A DNA stretch of 64,000 bases from Hevea brasiliensis (taxonomy: Eukaryota; Streptophyta; Magnoliopsida; Malpighiales; Euphorbiaceae): the NCBI RefSeq assembly GCF_030052815.1, contig NW_026614818.1:62001-126000 (forward strand), in the 5' to 3' direction. A program made the translations under genes and the position numbers. Each line of letters opens with the position of its first letter. Position 1 is the stretch's first letter. Below, piece by piece: positions 1 through 10,536 of the stretch. The notes beneath the pieces were generated by a model. The model was not told the origin of the DNA, did no database searches, and saw only the letters and a list, made by a program, of their open reading frames with translations.

Positions 1-584
1 CAATTCATCTGCTGCAAGTTGAGGTTGCACTTTTGGATAGAGAGGAGTATGAGCATCCTTTTGATTCTCCCAATCCCAAGTAGTTACCTCATCAAACTTC
101 ACATCTCTACTCAAAATTATTTTTTCTGTTCTCAAACAGAAAATCCTGTAGCCTTTGGATGATGAACCATAGCCCATGAAAATACCTTTTTGGGCCTTAT
201 TGTTTAGCTTGCTTCTTTTGGGTTCTGGTACTTGATAACAACATATACATCCAAAGATTCTGAGATGGTGTATTGATGGTTTGCTATCATACCAAGCTTC
301 ATATGGAGTCTTATCTTGTAAAGCCTTTGTGGGTAGTCTATTCAATAAATAGACAGATGTATTGACTGCCTCTGTCCAGAACTGGTTTGGCATTTGTTTT
401 TCAATCAAAAGACACCTAGCCATCTCCATTACTATCTTATTCTTCCTTTCAGACACCCCATTTTGTTGTGGGGTGTATGGTAAGGTCAGTTGATGTTCAA
501 TGCCTGCACTTTTACAAAATTCAACAAACTGACAAGAAGTATATTCTCCACCATTGTCAGATCTTAAAGCCTTAATTTTAAAAT
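1..584 (-). pseudogene. Copia A integrase core and C-terminal part (left of solo LTR)
   Basis: Open in one minus frame to the window edge. Visible in order are the integrase segment SDNGGEYTS (second catalytic Asp region), LPYTPQQNGVSERKNR (around the catalytic Glu), the conserved PYEAW segment, an IFGC segment and the KGYRI segment of Copia integrase C-termini. The enzyme would insert element cDNA into chromosomes. The frame continues across the solo LTR insertion: with one copy of the AAAAT duplication removed, the codons at 584 and 2699 join in phase. So this part of the ORF was still open when the LTR landed. RT would follow off the left edge. Confidence 0.85.
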
Positions 585-2693
585 TGTTAGTAGTATGCCC
601 TAGAGCATATCATTTAGTATGTATCTTGTACATATTTTTATTGATAAAAGGCATTTCCACTTTTCCGTTTACATAATATATTTATGTGTAATAGAAAAGG
701 TCCATTGATATTTTGTTAGAAATTCTATTCTTAAGTTGTTAAGAATATGAGTGACAATATTTCTAGCACAAAGTATCATAAATAGGTTCACAATCGAGGA
801 TACTTCATAATAAGGACATGACTTATCTAGAAAGATTGTATTCATGTTTGTTACCAAGTTATTTATATGAGATATAAATAAGATGGAATGGTGAGTCTCA
901 TGCCATATAACAAACATGAAAGGCACTTATAAATGATAAGTTGGCCGAACCAGTGACACTTATGACAAGCACATGGAGTTTACTCTTGTCAATGTTTTGT
1001 CATAAATCATATTAGTGCATATAATCTTTAGACCTGAGATAGCACAGTTATCTTGTATATAGGTAGTTTAAGTTTGATACTGCTTTCATACTTGTACTGT
1101 GTATGGGTATATGGGCATCTGTTGGCTCCTACTAGTTATATATGGAGGTAGGTGTTGATCAAGATGGAATCTGTTCCTCTAAGTAAATAGAGATAAAATC
1201 CTATGTTCATTTAGTTTTTCTTGATGTTTCAAGTTCCTGGCCAGGACAGATAGATTTATTCAGAAAAGAGTTTCTGATGAGAAAAATCTTTTTAATCAAG
1301 AATTGGAATTAAAAGAGAACATAATATTCATAGCAAATGGAGTTTGACATAAACCATGACTCCAACTTGAGTTGGGATTTTGTAACAGAGAGATTCTAGT
1401 GCATGGCAACATATGATTATAGGTTCATTTAAGGTAAACCTTATTACTAATTGGGTGGCCATGGCATGCTATGCTAGGTGTTAACCATGGTCTATGAGGT
1501 TCATAAAATGATTTAGAGAAATCATTTATGGTAAGAAAGAGTTCTGATGATATTAAGAGTTGATATCATGTCTCATTGCCAATTAGTGACGAGCCTAGTA
1601 AGTCACACACATACACAAGTTATCACCTATTTAAATATGATTTAATTAATTAATTAAAGAGTTTAATTAATTAATTAAATAGGTTTGGTTTGCAATTAGA
1701 TTGCAAAGTCCCTAGCATGACTTGAAACCAAATCTAGATTATTGGATGTATAATATAAGTTAAATTTATATTTAAAGTGTTTAAATATGAATTTAATTAA
1801 TGAGAAATTAATTAATAGAGATTAATTAATTAATTTATATTTGATATAAATTAATTAGAAGAAGAGAATTAATTATTTTGGGTTGAGAACTCAAAATTAA
1901 GACACAGGGGCATTTTGGTCATTTCACAGTGTGACACATGGCACCATGAGATGGTGACACATGGGATTACACATAAGCTTGCCAAATGTTTTTTAATCAT
2001 GTAAGATGATTAAAATCAAGATTAAATATAGGTTTGACACTTGGCACAATGTGATTGGGTCACTTAAACCTAGAGCTAATCAAAGGGTGACATGTGGCAA
2101 GGGTTTAATGTGTTAACCTAGCTATTTAAGTGTTGTTATGAAAAAGAAAAGCAACCAGCAGCCACTCCTCTCCTTTGTCACGCCACTTTAAGGGTTTTCA
2201 TCTTTTCTTCTTCATCTCTCATCAATTCAAAGAGATTAGCCATCAATCTCTTGAATTAAGAACGCTAGAAATTGTTTCTAGTGTCCTGTTTACATCTCTA
2301 TTCTCTTAAAAGGTAGAACTTGAATTTCTAATTAATAGAAAAAGCTTTAGAAGCTGTTTAAGGGCTGCCATAGGTGTTCTTGGTGTGGACAAGCTAGAGG
2401 GACAACATCTGGTGTCCTGAAGACGAATCTCAAAGGCGCAGACACGCTGTAGTGCATCAAGAGGTTAGTGTAATCGTTCTTGATTTAATCTAGGGTTCTA
2501 AAATTAATCTGATTAATTTTAAAATCTTAAATGGAAAATACAGATCCAAAAACATATTAAAAGAGTTTTAATATGTTGTTTATCATTGAAATCAAATAGA
2601 TAAAAATAAATCTTGCATGATGCATGTGACCCTAGGTGAAAATTTTTGAATTCAATGGTATAAACTTGTGTTTTTCACGCTTCCGTTCCTTCA
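585..2693 (+). mobile_element. Solo LTR of the Copia D family, inserted in element A integrase
   Basis: A 2109-bp segment starting TGTTAGTAG and ending CCTTCA, flanked by the 5-bp duplication AAAAT (580-584 and 2694-2698). It matches, in the opposite orientation, the LTRs of element D (25492 onward and 45209-47314, 2106 bp): the same TGTTAGTAGTATGCCCTAGAG end, TTAATTAA-rich palindromic middle and AACGGAAGCGTG-like other end. No internal domain is present, so it is most simply the product of recombination between two LTRs of an inserted element. It contains no coding sequence. Confidence 0.92.
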
Positions 2694-2698
2694 AAAAT

Positions 2699-3490
2699 TA
2701 CATTGATTCTCTACTAAAGCTTTAAATTGTTTAAAAACATCAAAGACTTCACTTTTGAGTTTAATGAAATAAACCCAACACATCTTGGTGCAATCATCAA
2801 TAAATAGGAGAAAATAATTATTACCATTCAAGGACTTGTTTTTCATTGGGCCACACACATCAGTGTGGATGAGCTGAAGTTTCTGGTTGGCTCTCCATGC
2901 TTGATTAGTTTGAAATGGTAGCTTTGTTTGCTTACCCTACTGACAGATCTCACAAACTTGAGCATCATAAGAAATTTTAGGCATATTTTCCACCTGCCCC
3001 TTCTTGTTCATCTCAACAATGCTTCTCTGATTGACATGACCAAGCCTTCTGTGCCACAGGTTTGTAACTGATTGTGAAGCACTTATATAGGCCTGCTCAT
3101 TTGCTTTTTCAAAATTTACCACAAAACTTCTATTGTTCATCTTGACATAGAATAGTTCTATTCCAGAAGGATAAAAAATAGTGCATGTTCGATCCTTAAA
3201 AAATAGTGAGTAGTTCTTTTCAAGCATCTGTCTAACACTCAATAAATTTTGGCTAATACTAGGTATATACAAAACATTTGGAATAGTTTTGATACCTGAG
3301 ATTATTGAAACAGCCATTGACCCTCTTCCTTTGACTTCCATGAACTCTCCATTTCCCACCTTTACTCGAGAATTGTAAGTATCATCAAGGATCCTGAAAA
3401 TCTTAGCATTATTGCACAAATGATGTGTGCAACCACTGTCAATGAGCCAAGCATCAGAGGGGTCATTCGTTGAGAAGCAAGAAACTGCAA
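2699..3490 (-). pseudogene. Copia A protease, GAG-pre-integrase and integrase N-terminus
   Basis: Minus strand, 3490 to 2699. The retropepsin active site (DSG followed by CTHH) lies at about 3432-3440. It is followed by the VGNGEFMEVKG and NVLYIPSISQNLLSV segments typical of Copia protease, then the GAG-pre-integrase motif LWHRRLGH near 3040-3060, and the zinc-binding CEIC. An in-frame TAG (2937-2939) lies just after CEICQ. Integrase then continues ([20 protein letters not shown]) to the solo LTR. A frameshift relative to gag occurs around 3500. Product: polyprotein processing and strand transfer; dead here. Confidence 0.85.
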
Positions 3491-3499
3491 AGAGTTGCT

Positions 3500-4423
3500 C
3501 CTCCTATGCCTCATTGCATCTACCAATTGAGCTTGTGAAGATTTGGAGCCTTTGTTTTTGGATTTATAGACCTTGGATATGTGCCCCATCTATTTGCAGT
3601 TGCCACATATATCATCAGGCCTCCACCAACAGTACTTTTCCAGGTGTGTTGTTTTTTTGCAGTGTTTGCAAGGAGGGAATGACTTCTTTGACCCTTCACT
3701 AACGTTTCCTCCATCATGCTTGCTTTTATTTTTTTGGTTAGGCAACTGCTTTCCCTTACCAGAATATTGCTTTTGCATAGAAAAAGCTCCTTCAGTGATC
3801 CTCTCTTGTCTCATAGTCCTTCTTTGTTCTTGTGCTTGAAGAGCACTCATTAGCTCGCCTAATGAGATTTTGTTTAGGTCCTTGGACTCTTTAAGAGAGG
3901 AGATCCTAGATTCAAACCTCTCAGGAAGAGTTATAAGAACTTTCTCCACAATCCTTTGGTCTGTAAATTCCTCACCAAGCAGTCTAATGTTATTAACAAT
4001 TAAGGAGATTCGATCAGCATACTTACCAATTGTTTCATCCTCCTGGATATTTAGGGACTCAAATTCTCTTTTCAGATTTAACACTTGCATTTGGCGTGTT
4101 CTATCACTGCCTTGGTATTCTTCTTTTAGCCTCTCCCAAGCCTCATTTGCTTTGTTGCAAGCCATGATCCTGTAAAACACAGAATCAAACACTGAATTCT
4201 GAATGAGTGACTTGGCCCTGGATTTTTTTGCCTTTTCTTAACTGTTGAATTTAATATGGGCTAAGGTGGGGTTTGCTGGTAGAGGAGGTATTGGTTTGTC
4301 TTCAATCACAGTTTCCTAGAGGTCATAGGCTTCCAAAAAAGCTTGCATCTTTACTGACCAAATGTGATAATTTTGACCAGTGAAGATGATAGGTGGGTTT
4401 AAAGATTGGCTGCTGGATGCCAT
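3500..4423 (-). pseudogene. Copia A gag (UBN2-type), inactivated
   Basis: The most plausible ATG is at 4423, 65 bp inside the LTR, giving the typical MASSSQSLN..FTGQNYHIW start. In-frame TAG (4316-4318) and TAA (4238-4240) follow, then a long open stretch from 4192 to 3590 with the Copia gag signature (ANEAWERLKEEYQGS, MQVLNLKREFE, LITLPERFE). Two zinc knuckles end the protein. The first, CKHCKKTTHLEKYC, is complete. The second has lost its last Cys (VYK for VCK) and is cut by a TAG at 3590-3592 replacing Gln. Gag would form the particle core and bind RNA. Confidence 0.85.
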
Positions 4424-4475
4424 TTGATTTTTAGGCTGAAAAGCTTTTGTTTTTGGTCCTATAAGATCAAATAGT

Positions 4476-4487
4476 GCTCTGATACCA
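4476..4487 (-). other. Primer binding site of Copia A (initiator Met tRNA type)
   Basis: Minus-strand TGGTATCAGAGC, the standard Copia site complementary to the 3' end of initiator Met tRNA, separated by one base from the LTR end (TTTTAACA). Confidence 0.88.
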
Positions 4488-4488
4488 C

Positions 4489-5060
4489 TGTTAAAACAGA
4501 ACTTTAAAGCAAAAAGGAAAGTAATCCAGCTCAGTTTTATTCAAGAAAATTTCAGAATTTATACAAGAAGAGAAATAACAAACTTTCCTATCTAGCTGCC
4601 ACTTACAAAGTGGGCAAAAACTGAAATGAGAATAATCAACCACTAACAGCTACTAACTTCAGAAAAATAAGCAATTATTTTTGGACGTGATCTTTTGCTT
4701 AAAAATAGGAAACAATAAATTGAAATAACAAAGAAACAATGAAATGGAACTGAAATGCCAGCTTTCTAGCAAAAATCCCAATTCACGGAAAACTATTCTC
4801 GTAATGATTCAAGAAAAGATTTTTCTTGGGAAATTTTCTATGTTTAAAATCAGAGTCTTTTTCTAAAATCAATAATATGCAAATATGTGACGGTTTGTGT
4901 AAAAGTAATAAAGTATATGTCAGAGAAAATTCAGACCTCCAAAAGGCATTTTCCTTCTGAAAGCTGAGAGATTATCTAATAATGGCTGCCAAGATGGATT
5001 TTGGGCTCCTTCTGCTGCCATCACAAATTTCAACTTTTATCCCAATTGGGTAGCAGTGCA
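4489..5060 (-). repeat. 5' LTR of Copia A (outer boundary approximate)
   Basis: Begins on the plus strand with TGTTAAAACAG directly next to the primer binding site, so this is the R/U5 side of the LTR. The far (U3) end cannot be fixed because the partner LTR lies outside the window. A TG/CA-compatible end occurs near 5058, but this is a guess. Confidence 0.55.
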
Positions 5061-5319
5061 AAATTTTCAAGTAAGATCACAAGTCGAGTCCATTAAGATA
5101 TATTCAAAATTCAAGCCACATAAAAATAATTACAAAAATAATTATGTATCATGATCATGAAATGACCTAAATTTTAAATACTCATTTATTTAGTTTTATT
5201 TACAATACTTTAATTATAATTTAGTTATTTAAAGTATGTGATGAAATCAATAGTTATTTTATGGGAATATTTTATGCATATGTATTGTTTTAAATAGATC
5301 ACCTCCAATTTATAAATAA

Positions 5320-5326
<7 letters not shown>

Positions 5327-5351
<25 letters not shown>
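5327..5351. repeat. (AT)n microsatellite
   Basis: About 12 uninterrupted TA dinucleotides. Confidence 0.95.
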
Positions 5352-5833
5352 GTTATAAATAACAATTTATGCATTTATATTAAATAAGCAATATCTTATA
5401 TTAATAAAACAACATAAGCAATAATAAATGATAATATAGATTCTAAAATTTCTATTAAAAATTTTAATGTTTTATTTTAGTTAATTAGTTGATAATTTAA
5501 TTAATTTAGATTAAATGATTTTCTAATTTACATTAATATATTATTACCAATAAAATAGGATAGATTAAATTTTAAGTAAATAATTTATAATATAACCTAT
5601 TTGCTCTTGTGTAAGTTAGTAATATATTTTTTTAAGAGAATAGTACATATGTTTTACTTTGTAAAATTAATAATAGTTATAATAGTATATATATAATATA
5701 AATAGGAAAGAGGCCATCAGCATGTGAATTTTCTTTAATCAAGAGCTTCTCCCTCTGTCAACAACCAATCAAATAATTAAAAAAAAAAAAAGAAGATACT
5801 TAAGTTTGGAACCACGAAGAACAGACCCAAGAA

Positions 5834-5953
5834 ATGGGTCCTTTAACTCGTCTCTTCCTTGAGGAGCTTTTAGCTCAACCAGTTATGTTTGGCAAGAAAC
5901 AATGGCCGGTGAGTGTCCCAAGCAACTCCAGTGTCCTTCGGCTAGCTCCCTGA
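5834..5953 (+). CDS. Weak candidate: short ORF or first exon
   Basis: A 39-codon open frame beginning MGPLTRLFLEELLAQP with an A at -3 before the ATG. After codon 25 (KKQWP) the sequence reads CCG|GTGAGTG, a good splice-donor match, so the segment could be a first coding exon of about 76 bp. The preceding sequence contains A-rich and CT-containing leader-like DNA. I do not recognise the peptide, and no second exon is visible before the Athila insertion. It may be chance. Confidence 0.15.
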   Translation: MGPLTRLFLEELLAQPVMFGKKQWPVSVPSNSSVLRLAP

Positions 5954-6148
5954 ATGTTAGACGATCACCACACAGCCCAAGAAATGGCAAACAACAAGAA
6001 AGGAAAAAAATGTGAAGTTAACACCTTTCCAGCATCCAAGTCATCATCTGCCTTGTCATTTCCCCTAGTTAAAGTGTTTCAATCTAAGGGTGAAGTTTCA
6101 ACTCTTCCCCACCGGTTTTAATGGAAGTTTCCAGCGAGAAATAAAAAT

Positions 6149-6165
6149 AGAGAGAGAGAGAGAGA
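6149..6165. repeat. (AG)n microsatellite
   Basis: Eight AG repeats in a relatively GC-rich patch. Confidence 0.9.
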
Positions 6166-6814
6166 AATGGGTCCAGCATCTTTTTGGGCAACTTCCAACC
6201 AATCCGACAGCCAAATTGGCGATCCGAGACCACCGATGAACTCAGAGCAACGAAACCTTCGAGATGGGACTGACCCTGCTTCGATAAAACATCGTTTGAA
6301 AAAGACAATCATCGAACGGTTTAGATCGCGTGATAAGATTTTTGACTTTTTGATACCTGAAAATTAAATATAATTATATGATAATTATTAATAATTTTTT
6401 AGTTTCGTTTAGGTGCGATCGGATTGATGATAGCTTATCAGCGCCTAGAATCGAGTTTTCGGATAGACCCTGCTGCTCGACAGCCGGTCCCAGAATATGG
6501 TCAATATTATAGTCGATCCTAGGGGTTTAAGACATTTCGGACGCATTTCAGGTGTCAGATTTGATATAGATAAACCCAAACTCTAAGTTGCTCAATATTT
6601 GCCTAATACTGGATTTAAAATAAAATTCATAACATATTCATGGGTGATCAGAAAATTGTGATTCTTTTTGCAATAGTCTTATGATATCGTTAAGGACCGC
6701 GGGGCAAAATGTTAAAATTTTTAGAGCTAATTTGAATGACTTTTGCAAAATATCAGCTTTAAGCCTTATAATTGAATTGTTGGACTGTATGAGTTTTGTT
6801 TTATTTTTAGGAGT

Positions 6815-8433
6815 TGATGCGTCCCAACCGCAAGTGCACGGGTCGTACAAGTAGTATAGAAAAATATCGATCCCACGAGGAGTTGTGTTAATGATTGAAT
6901 TTTTGATATAAAAGTTGACTAAATTGAAGTATTTATGAAATTAAAATAATGAATTAATGGGTAATGGAGTATGAAATCTAAATGTGCAAAATTAATATTC
7001 TATTCAACAATGTATTACGTTAAACTAAAATTTCATCAAATTGAAATAAGCGAGTTCAAATATGGCAATATTGAAAATGGCAAGCAATTAAATTCAATTG
7101 AAAATTAACAATGGTAAAAAGGTGATTCCGGAGTTTGGGATTTCATATTCGAGCTATTTTGGGATTTTAAATTGGTTGTCCAATCTTATGAAACTTATGA
7201 GTTTTAAGGAGATTAATTCTTAAATCCTTTGAATTCCCTTTCGAGTGAGACAAAGAGTGCCTTAATCAAACTAATCCTACTTTCGTGGAGTTAGAATTAA
7301 TTAAGACCCATTAAGTTCCTTAATTAATCTATGAATCCTCTTAATCCTTAGCCTATTTCTAGGTCTAAGTTAATTAAGTCCAATTTCCTGATTATCTATC
7401 ACAAGGCCTTCTCCTTTCGGTGCTTCAACCATGGATTAAGAACATTACTCAATGGGATCCTACATTAAGCATGTCATTAAGCATACAAGAAATGAATAAA
7501 ACTCATTAAGACCACAAAATATGGATTACCCAATCAAAATCCACAAAATATCTCAAATATTACAACCCTTACTCCAGAATCAAAAGTAAACTACTCACTA
7601 TCCATAATGCTTACAAGATATGATGAGTTTAAATGGAAATAAAGCTTTAATCTAAGCTAAGAAGTAAGAAATTAAACACTAGAAATGTAGAAAAGTGTAA
7701 AGAAAGAAAGAAATCTGCAAATCTTGGTTGAAAATGGTGTGGAAGGTGAAAATGACTCCTCAAATTCTGCTCAGCCTCCTCTTCTTCTTCTTTGCTCCTT
7801 GTCTCTCCCAAAATTGGGAAAATGAGACTATATATAGCATTTTTCTGACATGGAGCCCTAAAATAGTATGTTCTAGGAGGAATTATTTGAGGGAATCTCC
7901 TGCCAGCTCATTAATGAACTCTTCAAGGGACTGCATAAGTGGACTGCATAAGTTATGCAGTCCCTTATGCAGTTTTCGGCTGGATCTGGGTCACTTATGC
8001 GAAGCTGCATGACTTGGTGCATAGGTTATGCACAATTTCGTGAATGTGCATAAGGGAGGCGAGAATGTGCATAAGCTATGCAGTCTCCTTATGCACATTT
8101 CGGCTGGTTCTGGAACAGTGATCTTTCTCCTTATGCAGATCTGCATAGCTTATGCGGCAAGTTATGCACAGTTTGGTCAATGCATATTTCAGCTTGAAAA
8201 CTTGTTTTTGACATCTTTTTGCTGTAGAAGACACTCCTCAATGGCAAAATTCTCTTTAGTCCTTCAAAAACACCATTTTTCCTACAAAACAAAGTAAAAA
8301 TTACAAATTAATCCAAAATCGACAATTATGAAAAACTAACTAATTAACTAATGAAACTAGCTAAAAATGACTAATAATCAAATAAAATGGTTATGAAATT
8401 AGACCTAAATGACTATGCAAAATGTGTGCATCA
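6815..8433 (-). repeat. 3' LTR of Athila
   Basis: Starts TGATGCGTCCCAAC and ends GTGTGCATCA (plus-strand reading), 1619 bp. Pairs with 19879-21487. Contains four or five palindromic TGCATAAG/CTATGCA words at 7925-8175 and a TATATATAG box near 7830 read in plus orientation. Differences from the other LTR are few except at 7890-8135. Confidence 0.96.
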
Positions 8434-8473
8434 AATACCCCCAAACTCAAGCTTTTGCTTGTCCTCAAGCAAA
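8434..8473 (-). other. Polypurine tract with upstream stem-loop (Athila main module)
   Basis: Minus strand: an 8-bp perfect stem TTTGCTTG/CAAGCAAA with loop AGGA (8473-8454), an 11-nt spacer, GGGGG (8442-8438), then ATATT-type sequence and the LTR. The G-rich tract abutting the 3' LTR is the expected plus-strand primer. The stem-loop beside it is an additional structure, repeated at 10001-10037 and in elements C and G. Confidence 0.85.
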
Positions 8474-10536
8474 CTTTAAAATGTGGTGCAAAGTTTCTAG
8501 GGGTGCCTTATCCTAAGAGTTATGAAAATTACCAATTAAAGTAACTTAACACACCTTTAGCCATACCAACAATCCATATACCCATCCCTCAAAATGCAAA
8601 GAATCTAATGCTTATCCAAGCTTTCACCGCTTAGCCATCAAGTCAATTATCATTCAAAATCCCCAAACCAACCAATCAAAAGAGAGAGTCATGCTCAAAA
8701 GGAATTCTAGAACAATCAATAGTCAAAGTGTCTCTATATGGAATGATGGAATTGAATGAATGAATGAATAGTTCTCCAATCCCATAGGCAAATTCCCCAC
8801 TCCTATCTCCACTAATGTAGCAAGTACTTTCAAGAGATCAAAGGTCTTTTTAGGGATGTAATGGGGTCATGGGGTTCAAAATGAGGCTAAAAAGAAAGAT
8901 GGGTAAAAAGGATTCAAAGCATGAGAATATTTTCAATTTTGAAACATAAGGTACACTTTATTATATATATTTTTTCTTTTTCTCTCTTTTTTATATGGGA
9001 GAGAGAAATACACAATGAGGATTGTCAAGTGCTAGCATAGTTTACAAAACACATAAAAAATGGAGGGACATTTTTGATACTTTAACTTGTATTTTGCATT
9101 TTCTTTTGATGATTGTCCCTAAAATTGCCACCCCCAAACTCATTTCTTTTAATACTTTGGGTGGATTTCTTTCATTTTGAATGGCAATAGTGAAAAGCAC
9201 ATATACTAGCACTTTTACAAGATGACAAGCATTTCTTCTCCCTTTTATTGTATATATTTTTTTTCTTTTCTTTTTCTCTTTTTTTTATGTACCTAATATT
9301 GTAAATAATTATTCTCATGAAAAGGGTTGTAGTGTTTGGTTCATTGGCTAGGTAGCAATAAGGGATTCAAGAAAAATTAGGGATAAAAAGGCTCAAAAGG
9401 GGTTTGCAAGGGTAATTTTAATTAGGAAAAGGGCCAAAGGTTTAAAATGAGAAGGTTTAAATCAAAGAATGCCTAATCATCTCTCTTTTCAAGTACAAGC
9501 TGGTATTTCGCCTTGAAAGGTTTAGAAAATTTGTTCTAGGATTGGTGAGACATCATTTGACTACCTTATATCCAATAACTCCCTCTAAACACTCCAATCT
9601 CTAAATGACTAGTTGGGTGGCTTTTTGGCTAAGAAGATATAGGCAAGGGATAGACACTTCAAAACCTTGCACCTTTTAGGAACTTTCAATCCACAAACCC
9701 AACTAAAAGGTGAGTCAAATCACTCTCATAGGCACATTTTCAATACTCAAGGGATTTGGCAAAAGATTTTAATGCATGGTGCATGATTCCTAAAATGAGT
9801 AATGCATGAACTAAATGGAGGAAGTCTATTTGTATGCAATTTGTACAATTTCTAAGTGATGTATAATGTGTGTGTAAATGTGTAATGAATATGTATGTAT
9901 GGATGTATATGTAAAATATTTACAATATATGTAAATGAAATGGGATGAGATGCTCTTATACTCAAAATGTGAAAAATAAAGCTAAAAATCAAAATGTGCA
10001 CCCCCAAACTCAAAAGTAGACATTGTCCTCAATGTCTCAAACAGTAGATAACCAAAACTCAAAGCAAATAATATTGACCAGGAATTGTAAAAATTAAGAG
10101 CAAAAAGAAAGAGTTACAGTATGAGAATTCAAGATAAAGGGATGCATAAGAAGCCGCATGTTATGCGAGTTAAGTGTCATCGAGCATGTGCATAGGTAAG
10201 GTGCATAAGCCATGCGGTCTTGCATAAGAGGCAATATATGTTGCATAGGCTATGCAGACAGTTGCATAAGGAAATACAACTGTGCAGATTCTGCAGTAGC
10301 GAAAAGAGTTGCTGAGCTATGCAAAGGTTATGCATGAGGAAATTCATAGTATGCAGTGTATACAAAAGTCTGCATGGGAATTGGCAAGGGAAATGTACAA
10401 CCAGCAGAAAAGTATGGAAATATAGACAGAGTATGGGCAAATATGTACAAAAAGGCAATAAGTGCAATAAAAATCAAAGAAGACTAATGTAATAGCTATC
10501 CAATAAAACTTCAAAAGAAACAGAATTTAAAAGAAA
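8474..10536 (-). other. Athila 3' noncoding region
   Basis: About 2 kb between the env-position ORF and the polypurine tract. No coding frame. It holds A/T-rich runs, a second stem-loop plus G5 module at 10001-10037, and a cluster of TGCATAAG-type words at 10140-10345. Long 3' noncoding regions are usual in Athila. Confidence 0.8.
10001..10037 (-). other. Second stem-loop plus G5 module (Athila internal)
   Basis: Minus strand: an 8-bp perfect stem AGACATTG/CAATGTCT with loop AGGA (10037-10018), a 12-nt spacer ending TTGAGTTT, then GGGGG (10005-10001). Same architecture as the polypurine-tract module at 8434-8473 but with a different stem. It lies 500 bp downstream of the env-position stop codon. 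Confidence 0.8.

Larger units (their letters stand above)
1..5060 (-). mobile_element. Ty1/Copia element A, partial, continues beyond left edge
   Basis: Minus-strand Copia retrotransposon. Reading leftwards from its 5' LTR (4489 to about 5060) come an initiator-Met-type primer binding site, gag with two zinc knuckles, an aspartic protease, the GAG-pre-integrase domain and integrase. Reverse transcriptase and RNase H would lie off the window to the left. The order protease-integrase is diagnostic of Copia. Stops and frameshifts occur in gag and at the protease and integrase boundaries, so the copy is dead. A 2.1-kb solo LTR splits its integrase. The outer end of the LTR is not resolved because the second LTR is outside the window. 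Confidence 0.9.
5061..6809. other. Unassigned AT-rich stretch
   Basis: About 1.75 kb with no convincing protein family. 5100-5700 is very AT-rich and mostly low-complexity. 5820-6540 is more GC-rich and contains short open frames, a CT/GA microsatellite and one weak exon candidate (5834-5953). 6640-6803 shows no similarity I recognise. The last 8 or so bases before the Athila duplication may belong to fragment B. It could be old intergenic DNA or the edge of a degraded gene. Confidence 0.5.

Noticed and set aside
1620..1870. TTAATTAA-rich palindromes as possible replication origin or MITE
   Set aside because: Shared by all three LTRs of the D family at the same position, so part of the LTR.
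6084..6367. Overlapping ORFs of 64-74 codons on both strands
   Set aside because: Short, mutually overlapping, include the AG microsatellite; no recognisable domain.
7728..8012. Plus-strand ORF with a signal-peptide-like start (LLSLLFFFFAPCLSQ)
   Set aside because: Lies antisense within the Athila LTR, recurs as a differently truncated frame in the other LTR (20792-21013), and ends inside the palindromic words. Most likely chance.
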